In this document: piece by piece, positions 57,495-64,000 of the stretch
Layout of the letters: the number at the start of each line of letters is the position of its first letter
Numbering within the stretch: the stretch's first letter is position 1
Notes under the pieces: generated by a model
Database searches by the model: none
What the model saw: only the letters and a program-made list of their open reading frames with translations
Told to the model about the DNA's origin: nothing
Program-made: the position numbers and the translations under genes
Source of the DNA: Candidatus Pelagibacter communis
GTDB taxonomy: Bacteria; Pseudomonadota; Alphaproteobacteria; Pelagibacterales; Pelagibacteraceae
Assembly (NCBI RefSeq): GCF_001179965.1
Contig: NZ_CVSH01000052.1
Coordinates: forward strand, 1 to 64,000
Direction of reading: 5' to 3'
Length of the DNA stretch: 64,000 nt

Positions 57495-57995
57495 TTATGC
57501 TGACTTAATTTTTTTGGCTATAAATTTTGGAACTTCCTCACTCTTATCCGCTGCATCCTCTTTTTTGCCTTTTGGTTGAAATGCATACAATAAATGTAAT
57601 TTACAATACGAAAAATCTTTTAGAGACGAACGACCACAAAAATAAAAAGATTTCTCATTTGGGTGACCAATTGGCCATTTACAAGTATTATCATCCAGTT
57701 CCTCTAATTGTTTAGGATTTTCGGGCTCAAAATTATTTTCAATTAATAAAGATTTAAATCTAGATCTCGAAAATTTTTTTGGCTTATCATTGGAAATTTC
57801 GGAATTTTTCTTATTATTATTTGTTTCCTGATTAAAATTTTTAGGTCTGATTTTCGCAGATAAATTTAATCTATGAGCTTTACCAATTACCGCATTTCTA
57901 CTAAGTCCACCAAGTATTTCAGCTATCTGGCTCGCAGTTTTTCCTTTACCCCAAAGCTCTTTTAATTTATTTACTTTATCCTCTGTCCAACTCAT
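57495..57995 (-). CDS. gcrA: Cell-cycle transcription regulator GcrA
   Basis: GcrA is an alphaproteobacterial sigma70-binding transcription factor that, in Caulobacter, acts on promoters containing methylated GANTC. The 166 aa begin with the diagnostic SWTEDKVNKLKELWGKGKTA, then the SxIAEILGGLSRNAVIGKAHRL helix-turn-helix, and end with the CKWPIGHP and CGRSSL-type sigma-interacting region. The gene is intact. The downstream neighbour is convergent; upstream lies 129 bases shared with a divergent permease gene. Confidence 0.94.
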   Translation of the reverse strand: MSWTEDKVNKLKELWGKGKTASQIAEILGGLSRNAVIGKAHRLNLSAKIRPKNFNQETNNNKKNSEISNDKPKKFSRSRFKSLLIENNFEPENPKQLEELDDNTCKWPIGHPNEKSFYFCGRSSLKDFSYCKLHLLYAFQPKGKKEDAADKSEEVPKFIAKKIKSA

Positions 57996-58124
57996 TTATA
58001 CACTATATGTAGTAGTTATATTTTTGTTGTATACAATATAAATACACATATAAAAATTATAAAAACAAGCATTATTTTTGTTTTTTTAACAAAACTTAAA
58101 AAAAAAGGATAAATATATTTACCA

Positions 58125-58937
58125 ATGGTTGAATTACAAAAAAGATATAAAATTGGTGTTCGTCAATTTGGTAAAATTAATTACGTAGGATTGGTTGCAT
58201 TATGGATAAGAGAGTGTAGCAGATTCTTTATAGTATGGGCTCAAACACTTTTATCGCCTTTAGTCTCTAGTTTGCTATTTTTGTCGGTATTAACACTTGC
58301 GCTTGGCAACGACAGAGGGGATGTTTTAGGCTACTCATTTGTTACATTTCTAGCTCCTGGACTGATAGTTCAATCAATGATACTTCAAAGTTTTTCGCAT
58401 TCAGTAAGTTCATTCATGATATCAAAAATGCAAGGAAATATAGTCGATGTTCTTTATGCTCCATTATCAGCATTTGAAGTTTCCTTAGCAGTAATTATGG
58501 CTGCGGTTACACGAAGTATATTAATAGGTTTTATATCAGTACTAGTATTTATTTTTATAGTAGAGTTACCATTGAAAAATATTTTTTTTATTTTTTACTC
58601 GGGTTTTTTTGGATCTTTCTTTATAGGAAGTTTAGGTTTTATAACTGGCTTGTGGGCTACCAAATTTGATCACACTGCAACTGTTACAAATTTTATTCTG
58701 CAACCCTTGAGCTTTTTATCTGGGGTTTTTTATACTATTGATAGATTACCAGAATTTTTTCAGTCTATTAGTTTAATTAATCCTTTCTTTCATATAATAA
58801 ATATATTTAGATATGGGTTCTTAGGTAAGTCAGATGGAGATTTATACTTTGGCATTATTTATTTGCCAATATTGGCAATAGTGGGGTGGGCAATATCTTA
58901 TTATCTTTACAAAATAGGTTACAAAATAAAATCTTAA
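58125..58937 (+). CDS. ABC-2 type transporter permease
   Basis: This is a six-helix permease of 270 aa of the YadH/NodJ type. Features include the N-terminal RECSRFFIVWAQTLLSPLVSS and the conserved ABC-2 segment around TNFILQPLSFLSGVFYTIDRLP, with SLINPFFHIINIFRYGF. It has no adjacent ATPase; the only YadG-like ATPase in the window is at 30177-31106. Upstream lies an AT-rich 129-base gap shared with gcrA, with AAGGATAAA at about 58105-58115 as a possible ribosome site. argD follows after 2 bases. Confidence 0.88.
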   Translation: MVELQKRYKIGVRQFGKINYVGLVALWIRECSRFFIVWAQTLLSPLVSSLLFLSVLTLALGNDRGDVLGYSFVTFLAPGLIVQSMILQSFSHSVSSFMISKMQGNIVDVLYAPLSAFEVSLAVIMAAVTRSILIGFISVLVFIFIVELPLKNIFFIFYSGFFGSFFIGSLGFITGLWATKFDHTATVTNFILQPLSFLSGVFYTIDRLPEFFQSISLINPFFHIINIFRYGFLGKSDGDLYFGIIYLPILAIVGWAISYYLYKIGYKIKS

Positions 58938-58939
58938 TT

Positions 58940-60106
58940 ATGTCGTCCTTAGCAAAAAATTATAATAGAAGACAAATTTCTTTTAAAAAAGGAAAAGGAA
59001 GTTATTTATACTCAAACAAAGGAAAAAGATACTTAGATTTTGTCCAAGGTATTGCCGTAAATTCACTGGGTCATGCAAATAATTATTTGATAAAAGCTAT
59101 CAATAATCAAGCTAAGAAGGTATGGCATGTTTCAAATGCATTTAAAATCCCTGAAGGAGAGAAGTTGGCAAAAAGATTAACAGGCAAAACCTTTGCAGAC
59201 GCGGTAATTTTTCAAAATAGTGGTGCGGAGGCCACCGAAGTCGCAATAAAGGTTGCAAGAAGATATTTTTATTCAATTGGTCAAAAGAAAAAAAATAGAA
59301 TTTTGTGCGTGAAAAATTCTTTTCATGGCAGAACTCTTGCAGCAATATTTGCAAGTGGTTCAAAAAAAATGACCGAGGGATTTGGGCCAAAAGTTGATGG
59401 TTTTGATCATTTTGCTTTTGGAGATCATAAAGCATTAATAAAATCAATTACAAGCAAAACCGCTGCAATAATGATAGAACCAATAATGGGCGAGGGGGGA
59501 ATAAAAGTTATCCCAGAATGGTGTCTTAAAGAATTAAGAAAAATTTGTAATGAAAAAAAAATACTTTTAATTTTGGATGAGGTTCAATCAGGTGTTGGAA
59601 GATCAGGTAAATTCTTATCTTACGAATATTCCAAAATAATTCCTGATATCGTTCCAATAGCCAAAGGCATTGGGGGAGGATTTCCTATTGGAGCTGTGCT
59701 TATGACTAAAAAAGTTGCAAAACACATGTCTCCTGGTACGCATGGGAGCACATTTGGTGGCAACCCTTTGGCGATGAGTGTTGGAAATGCAGTTATGGAT
59801 CAAATATTTAAAAAAGGCTTTTTACAAAATGTAAAAATCAAATCAAAATTTTTTTTTAAAAAATTAAACGAAATTCAATCAAACTACTCAAATGTAATTG
59901 AAGAGGTAAGAGGTAAAGGATTATTAATTGGACTTAAATTGAAGGTGGATCAAACAAAATTTATAAATAAATTATTTGAAAATAAGTTACTTACAATTAA
60001 AGCTGCAGATAATGTCGTGAGAATTTTACCACCATTAAACGTGTCAAATAAAGAAATAACTATTGCATTAAAAATTATAGAAAAAGTTTGCAAATCTTAT
60101 AATTAG
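58940..60106 (+). CDS. argD: Acetylornithine aminotransferase
   Basis: ArgD transaminates N-acetylglutamate semialdehyde in arginine synthesis. The class III fold of 388 aa includes IFQNSGAEATEVAIKVAR, LILDEVQSGVGRSG and the PLP-lysine region PIAKGIGGGFPIGAV, then HGSTFGGNPLA. I chose the ATG at 58940, right after the permease stop; an earlier start at 58886 would add 18 residues read through the permease gene. It is coupled to argF, which begins 2 bases after its stop. Confidence 0.94.
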   Translation: MSSLAKNYNRRQISFKKGKGSYLYSNKGKRYLDFVQGIAVNSLGHANNYLIKAINNQAKKVWHVSNAFKIPEGEKLAKRLTGKTFADAVIFQNSGAEATEVAIKVARRYFYSIGQKKKNRILCVKNSFHGRTLAAIFASGSKKMTEGFGPKVDGFDHFAFGDHKALIKSITSKTAAIMIEPIMGEGGIKVIPEWCLKELRKICNEKKILLILDEVQSGVGRSGKFLSYEYSKIIPDIVPIAKGIGGGFPIGAVLMTKKVAKHMSPGTHGSTFGGNPLAMSVGNAVMDQIFKKGFLQNVKIKSKFFFKKLNEIQSNYSNVIEEVRGKGLLIGLKLKVDQTKFINKLFENKLLTIKAADNVVRILPPLNVSNKEITIALKIIEKVCKSYN

Positions 60107-60108
60107 TT

Positions 60109-61035
60109 ATGAAACATTTTATAAATATTAAAGATGTACCTTATAAAACACTGAGAAAGATTTTATCAGATACAAAAAAAAGAAAAGATTTAAGAAAAAA
60201 ACTAAAAACTTTAGAGATTGATAAAGACAATCCTTTAAAAGGGATCTTATTAATTCAAATGTTCGAAAAATCATCTTTAAGAACTAGATTAAGTTTTTAT
60301 CTCGCTATTAGACAACTTGGGGGGTCAGCTCTAACATTAAGACCTGATGAATTACATTTATCCAAAGGAGGAGAATCACTTTCTGATACAGCTAAAATAT
60401 TATCAACCTACGGAGATATATTTGTTTTGAGAACTGACAATGAAAAAAAACTTAATAGTTTTAAAAAATTTTTATCAATTCCTTTAATAAATGGATTAAG
60501 TCCAAATTCACATCCCGCGCAAATTCTATCCGACATATTTACAATTGAAGAGATAACAAAAAAAAATATTTCTAGGTTGAATATTTGTTGGATAGGAGAT
60601 TCGAATAATGTTTTGAATTCATTAATTGAGGCATCAATCAAATTCTCATTTAAATTGAATATTGGATGTCCAAAAAATTATAATCCTCCCAGTGAAATGC
60701 AGAGAATGATTAGCCAAAAAAGTTCAAAAATTAAAATTTTTAATAACCCAAAAGTTGCAATAAAAAATGCTGATGTTGTTTTAACTGATAAAGTTATATC
60801 GATGAATGATAAAGTAAATAAAAAAAAAAAAATCAAAGATTTTTTAAATTTTAAGATTAATTCAAAACTAATGTCTCTATCAAATAAAGCAATATTATTA
60901 CATTGTTTACCAAGAGGCAGTGAAATAACCGATGAAGTTTTTTATGGTAAAAAATCTAAAGTTTGGCAACAAGCACTAAACAGAGTACATGTTCAAAAAT
61001 CTATATTATTGTATTGTTTAAATAAACTAAGGTAA
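60109..61035 (+). CDS. argF: Ornithine carbamoyltransferase
   Basis: ArgF makes citrulline from ornithine and carbamoyl phosphate. The 308 aa include the carbamoyl-phosphate segment FEKSSLRTRLSF (usually FEKPSTRTR), HPAQILSDIFT (usual HPCQ or HPTQ) and LHCLPRGSEITDEVF (usual LHCLPAHRGEEV, here two residues shorter). These departures are worth noting, but the neighbour argD and the overall alignment support this call over the related aspartate or succinyl-ornithine carbamoyltransferases. It overlaps the convergent cytochrome gene by 9 bases. Confidence 0.88.
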   Translation: MKHFINIKDVPYKTLRKILSDTKKRKDLRKKLKTLEIDKDNPLKGILLIQMFEKSSLRTRLSFYLAIRQLGGSALTLRPDELHLSKGGESLSDTAKILSTYGDIFVLRTDNEKKLNSFKKFLSIPLINGLSPNSHPAQILSDIFTIEEITKKNISRLNICWIGDSNNVLNSLIEASIKFSFKLNIGCPKNYNPPSEMQRMISQKSSKIKIFNNPKVAIKNADVVLTDKVISMNDKVNKKKKIKDFLNFKINSKLMSLSNKAILLHCLPRGSEITDEVFYGKKSKVWQQALNRVHVQKSILLYCLNKLR

Positions 61036-61569
61036 AGGTAAAGGACTATCAGAATATTTATTCAAATATAAAATTACAGAAGCTCTATCTTTCTCTTTTC
61101 TTAAACCTGCATATGCCATTTTAGTACCTTTAATCCAATCTTTAGGTTTTAATAAAAAGCCGTTAAGTTCCTCAAAACTCCAATTTTTTTCGTATTCAGC
61201 TAAAGCTTTAGAATACTTATAGTCATCCAATACACCTACTTTTCTTCCAACAACATTATATAAAGCTGGTCCAATTTTATTCCCACCACCGCTTTTTATT
61301 GAGTGACACGCTGAACACTTTTTAAATACTTTTTCACCATGTGCCAAATCTCCTGTCGAGAGTAGTGCGGCTATATCAACAATTTCTCTTTGAACTGGTT
61401 CTTCATCTCCTTTTATTTCAGCTGATTTAACATCTAATTCCACTTTATAATTAGATTTTTCAGGCTTATTTATCTTAAAAACTAAATTTGAAACCTTCCC
61501 TATACCAATTACCAGTAGTGCAACTAGTAAAATAGCTCCAATAATTTTGTTTAATTCAAAAGAATCCAT
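61027..61569 (-). CDS. cycM: Membrane-anchored cytochrome c (CycM type)
   Basis: This class I c-type cytochrome of 180 aa carries an uncleaved N-terminal membrane anchor (about 9-26), a linker and a haem domain with CSACH (C85, C88, H89) and the axial methionine M151 in GTKMAYAG. Membrane-bound CycM proteins pass electrons between the bc1 complex and terminal oxidase. The divergent kdsB-pheA neighbours are the usual alphaproteobacterial context. Its end overlaps argF tail to tail. Confidence 0.92.
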   Translation of the reverse strand: MDSFELNKIIGAILLVALLVIGIGKVSNLVFKINKPEKSNYKVELDVKSAEIKGDEEPVQREIVDIAALLSTGDLAHGEKVFKKCSACHSIKSGGGNKIGPALYNVVGRKVGVLDDYKYSKALAEYEKNWSFEELNGFLLKPKDWIKGTKMAYAGLRKEKDRASVILYLNKYSDSPLPLP

Positions 61570-61640
61570 TGATTTATATAAGTATTTCTACATATAACAT
61601 GATATTTTCTAAATTGCTTAATTTAAATTTAAAAAAAATT

Positions 61641-61657
61641 TGCGTCTGTTAGACGCA
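61641..61657. repeat. Hairpin between cycM and kdsB
   Basis: A perfect 7-base inverted repeat, TGCGTCT-GTT-AGACGCA, sits in the 99-base gap between divergent cycM and kdsB. It is G+C richer than its surroundings. On the minus strand it is followed by AA and a run of eight T (61631-61638), a terminator-like layout pointing towards cycM. On the plus strand it lies just before the kdsB start codons. It could be an operator, attenuator or terminator of antisense transcripts. Confidence 0.6.
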
Positions 61658-61668
61658 GAAATATGTTT

Positions 61669-62406
61669 ATGTCAAATACAATAATTTTAATACCTTCAAG
61701 AATGTCGGCTGAACGTTTGCCAGGAAAACCCTTGCTTGAAGTAAATGGGCTTCCAATAATATGCCACGTAGTAAAAAAGGCACAAGAAACTCAAATTGGA
61801 GAGGTAGTTGTCGCAACTGAAGATGAAGAAATTCTAAATACAGTTAAGAAGAATCACGGTGAAGCAATTTTGACTTCAAAAAATCCGCAAACTGGAACTG
61901 ACAGAATTTGGGAAGCTTTCCAAAAGTTAAATTTAAAAAATATTGATTATATAATTAATCTTCAAGGAGATGAACCCTTAATAGATATAAATGATATAAA
62001 AAATTTAGATAAATTAACAAAAAAAAATAATTGTGAAATAAATACTCTGGCATCTAAAATAGACAATAAAAAAAATCTTAATGATCAAAATATTGTAAAA
62101 GTTCAAACTGAAAATGATTTAGAAAAGAATAGATTTTCTGTAGCACAAAAATTTTTACGGCAAATTGATAATCAATCACCTAATACTTATCACCATATTG
62201 GTATTTATGAATTTAGTGCCTCCACTTTAGAAGATTTTACAAATTTAAAACAATCCAATAACGAAAAAAGATATAAATTAGAACAATTAAGAGCCATGGA
62301 TAATAATATCAAAATAAATGTTTCATATGCAAATACAAGAGTCATTGGAATTGACACACAAGAAGATTTTATAGAATTAAAAAAAATTATGGAATATAAA
62401 AGCTAA
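61669..62406 (+). CDS. kdsB: 3-deoxy-manno-octulosonate cytidylyltransferase
   Basis: KdsB activates Kdo as CMP-Kdo for lipopolysaccharide core synthesis. The 245 aa include IPSRMSAERLPGKPLLEV, EVVVATEDEEI, LTSKNPQTGTDRIWEAF and NLQGDEPLI. I chose ATG 61669 because the homologous N-terminus begins near MSNTIILIP; an in-frame ATG at 61663 is also possible. pheA starts after one base. Supports the presence of Kdo-containing LPS, together with kdsD and lptBC. Confidence 0.94.
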   Translation: MSNTIILIPSRMSAERLPGKPLLEVNGLPIICHVVKKAQETQIGEVVVATEDEEILNTVKKNHGEAILTSKNPQTGTDRIWEAFQKLNLKNIDYIINLQGDEPLIDINDIKNLDKLTKKNNCEINTLASKIDNKKNLNDQNIVKVQTENDLEKNRFSVAQKFLRQIDNQSPNTYHHIGIYEFSASTLEDFTNLKQSNNEKRYKLEQLRAMDNNIKINVSYANTRVIGIDTQEDFIELKKIMEYKS

Positions 62407-62407
62407 T

Positions 62408-63238
62408 ATGAAAATTCTATATCAAGGCTCTGAAGGTGCCTATTCTCAACTAGCTGCTCTCGAAGTATATCCAAAAATGGATACAATTTCTTGCAAAACT
62501 TTCGAAGAATGCTTTCAAAAATGTACTGAGGATGAAAATTTAATAACTATAATACCAGTTGAAAATTCAATAGCAGGAAGAGTTGCAGATATACAATATT
62601 TGATGAATAAATATAAACTCCAGATATATGCTGAGCATTTTCATAAAGTGTCTCATAATCTAATGGTATTACCAGGTATTAAAATAAAAAATATTAAAAG
62701 TGTGAGATCTCATTCACAAGCAATTTCACAATGTCAAAAAGTAATTAAAGAAAATAATTTAGAACCAATTATTGCCGCAGATACAGCGGGAAGTGCAAAA
62801 TTTATTAGTATAAATTCAAAAAAAGATGAAGCAGCGATCGCATCAACTTTAGCAGCAAAAATTTATAATTTAGAAATTATAAAAAAAAATATTGAGGATG
62901 ATAAAAAAAATGTTACTAGATTTTTAATCATGGGAAAAAATGCCAAGCACCCCGAATTCAAAAAAGATAAATATATCACAAGTTGTATTTTTAAAGTAAA
63001 AGATAAGCCCGCAGCTCTTTATAAGTGTCTTGGGGGTTTTGCGACCAACAACATAAGTTTAAGTAAACTCGAGAGTTTTTCTGAACATAGTAGTTTTGAG
63101 CAATATTTATTTTTATGTGATATTGTTGGACATATTGAAGATCCGAAAGTTCAAAAATCACTAGAGGAATTAGGTTTTCATACCGTTAGTTTAGATATTT
63201 TAGGGGTATATAAAGCCAGTCATTTCAGAGATATTTAA
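62408..63238 (+). CDS. pheA: Prephenate dehydratase with ACT domain
   Basis: This enzyme converts prephenate to phenylpyruvate for phenylalanine synthesis. The 276 aa show the N-terminal YQGSEGAYSQLAALEV, PVENSIAGRVADI, the TRF active-site motif (NVTRFLIMGK) and an ACT domain from about 190 (CIFKVKDKPAALYKCLGGFA). There is no fused chorismate mutase. The ACT motif reads LESFSEHSSF in place of the ESRP of enterobacterial enzymes, which is usual in alphaproteobacteria. One base separates it from kdsB. Confidence 0.94.
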   Translation: MKILYQGSEGAYSQLAALEVYPKMDTISCKTFEECFQKCTEDENLITIIPVENSIAGRVADIQYLMNKYKLQIYAEHFHKVSHNLMVLPGIKIKNIKSVRSHSQAISQCQKVIKENNLEPIIAADTAGSAKFISINSKKDEAAIASTLAAKIYNLEIIKKNIEDDKKNVTRFLIMGKNAKHPEFKKDKYITSCIFKVKDKPAALYKCLGGFATNNISLSKLESFSEHSSFEQYLFLCDIVGHIEDPKVQKSLEELGFHTVSLDILGVYKASHFRDI

Positions 63239-63250
63239 TTTTTAATCTTC

Positions 63251-63280
63251 TTGAAGAATAAAAAAAATTGTTGGTATAAT
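63251..63280 (+). promoter_or_regulatory. Promoter of the 4.5S RNA gene
   Basis: TTGAAG (63251-63256) and the consensus TATAAT (63275-63280) are 18 bases apart. The predicted start, six to seven bases downstream, coincides with the first paired base of the RNA at 63287. This is the best promoter in the window and is useful for calibrating others. Confidence 0.8.
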
Positions 63281-63286
63281 AGAAAT

Positions 63287-63370
63287 GGAGGCTAGAGGTG
63301 AATACTGCTTGAACCCGACCAGATCTTAACGGAAGCAGTCGTAAAGACAGTCTTTCAGGTTCTAGTCTCC
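63287..63370 (+). ncRNA. ffs: Signal recognition particle 4.5S RNA
   Basis: This 84-base RNA folds into a single hairpin closed by GGAGGCTAG and CTAGTCTCC (nine pairs, one G-U). The Ffh-binding core is clear: CAGATC on one side and GGAAGCAG on the other, with the conserved symmetric and asymmetric loops. The apical tetraloop (63327-63330) reads UAAC instead of the usual GGAA. It lies directly upstream of dnaX, its common place in bacteria. Confidence 0.95.
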
Positions 63371-63378
63371 TATAAATA

Positions 63379-64000
63379 ATGAAAGAAAATTCAAAAGTTT
63401 TAGCTTTAAAATATAGACCGACAGTTTTTAAAGATTTAATAGGTCAAGATGTTATTAGAGATACAATTTTAAGTTCGATAATAGATAATAAAACTCCAAA
63501 TGCTTATTTGTTCACAGGAATAAGAGGTGTTGGAAAAACCACTACAGCAAGAATTGTAGCAAAGGCACTTAATTGTAAAAATGGCGTCAATAAACTTTGT
63601 GAAAAAAATATGTGCGAAAACTGTGAGGCTATATCAAATTCAAATCATATTGATGTTCTTGAAATGGATGCAGCAAGCAAAACTGGTGTAGACGATGTTA
63701 GAGATTTAATAGAATTTTCAAGATATGGACCTAGCATTGCTAAATATAAAATTTTCATAATTGATGAAGTTCATATGTTAAGTAAACAAGCTTTTAATGC
63801 CTTACTTAAAACTTTAGAAGAACCTCCAACTTATAAGAATGGTGGAAGTCTAAAATTCATTTTTGCGACAACAGAGATAAAAAAAATCCCTGTGACTGTT
63901 GTTTCAAGATGTCAAAGATTTGATCTTTCAAGAGTAAAATCTATTGAATTATTTAATTTTTTAAAAAATGTAAAAGATTTAGAGGGTGGTAATATTAGTG
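63379..64000 (+). CDS. dnaX: DNA polymerase III gamma/tau subunit, N-terminal part
   Basis: DnaX is the clamp-loader ATPase. About 207 residues are seen before the window ends. They include ALKYRPTVFKDLIGQ, Walker A GIRGVGKTT, a four-cysteine zinc site (C..C..C and C pattern around NKLCEKNMCENC), Walker B IIDEVHMLS and the sensor-1 region FIFATTEIKKIP. The ATG at 63379 lies 8 bases after the 4.5S RNA. It continues past the right edge. Confidence 0.95.
   Translation, partial: MKENSKVLALKYRPTVFKDLIGQDVIRDTILSSIIDNKTPNAYLFTGIRGVGKTTTARIVAKALNCKNGVNKLCEKNMCENCEAISNSNHIDVLEMDAASKTGVDDVRDLIEFSRYGPSIAKYKIFIIDEVHMLSKQAFNALLKTLEEPPTYKNGGSLKFIFATTEIKKIPVTVVSRCQRFDLSRVKSIELFNFLKNVKDLEGGNIS

Noticed and set aside
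62990-63120. Loss of ESRP and GALV phenylalanine-binding motifs in PheA
   Set aside because: Alphaproteobacterial prephenate dehydratases commonly have LESY/LESF variants at these positions, so this is lineage-typical and not evidence for loss of feedback control.
63287-63370. tRNA or tmRNA in the gap before dnaX
   Set aside because: The fold and the GGAAGCAG core identify SRP 4.5S RNA; there is no cloverleaf or CCA-type end.

Overview
This window is a gene-dense, strongly AT-rich stretch of an alphaproteobacterial chromosome. It is almost certainly from a streamlined marine SAR11-type bacterium (Pelagibacterales, Candidatus Pelagibacter relatives). The evidence is the A/T-heavy codon use, very short or negative intergenic distances, a SAM-II riboswitch in front of metX, class I lysyl-tRNA synthetase, GcrA, RegA/ActR and ChvG/ChvI regulators, and several gene orders typical of alphaproteobacteria (priA-atpHAGDC, rplU-rpmA-obgE-proBA-nadD-rsfS, cycM next to kdsB-pheA, ffs-dnaX). 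No stretch longer than about 300 bases lacks a gene. I see no tRNA, IS element, prophage or CRISPR array.

Layout. 1-5974 (+): end of priA, then the F1 ATP synthase operon. 5967-14960 (-): rppH, ctpA, rsfS, nadD, proA, proB, obgE, rpmA, rplU, gloB, metW and metX, with metX behind a SAM-II riboswitch. 15147-17119 (+): hisC-like aminotransferase and prephenate dehydrogenase. 17116-22194 (-): an overlapping four-gene run of trkH, ampG-like permease, NlpC/P60 hydrolase and TPR-sulfotransferase. 22277-25761 (+): lysK, pyrD, rpmB and a VUT-family transporter. 25770-28872 (-): a polyamine operon (decarboxylase, deoxyhypusine-synthase-like enzyme, ureohydrolase) with a terminator-like hairpin in its leader. 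29048-31106: regA, bioY and an ABC ATPase. 31154-39643 (+): polA, chvI-chvG, ahcY, tsaE-amgK-murU. 39629-41831: gpmA, then VanZ-like, nuclease and lysozyme-like lipoprotein genes. 41828-47054 (-): RND pump, adaptor, sulfurtransferase, msrA. 47088-48588 (+): EamA transporter and DNA glycosylase. 48591-56225 (-): pyrF, ihfB, rpsA, cmk, aroA, lptB, lptC, kdsD, rnd. 56275-64000: NDUFA9-like, SHOCT protein, gcrA, ABC-2 permease, argD-argF, cytochrome c, kdsB-pheA, 4.5S RNA and the start of dnaX.

Themes. Energy conservation (F1 ATPase, membrane cytochrome c) sits with amino-acid synthesis (Pro, Met, Tyr/Phe, Arg, shikimate) and envelope work: Kdo and LPS export, AmpG import plus AmgK-MurU recycling of muropeptide sugar, and cell-wall hydrolases. 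Methionine control is visible as an RNA switch and the SAM cycle is represented by ahcY. Several conserved alphaproteobacterial clusters have missing members (rlmH after rsfS, lptA between lptC and lptB, the PTS/hprK block after chvG), consistent with genome streamlining.

Points most worth a second look: a CMP kinase whose Walker A lysine is replaced by alanine; a SAM-II aptamer followed directly by a U-tract and lacking a clear Shine-Dalgarno; the polyamine operon, which may make homospermidine through guanidino intermediates; several promoters placed so close to start codons that the mRNAs should be leaderless; and the trkH-ampG-NlpC-sulfotransferase unit.
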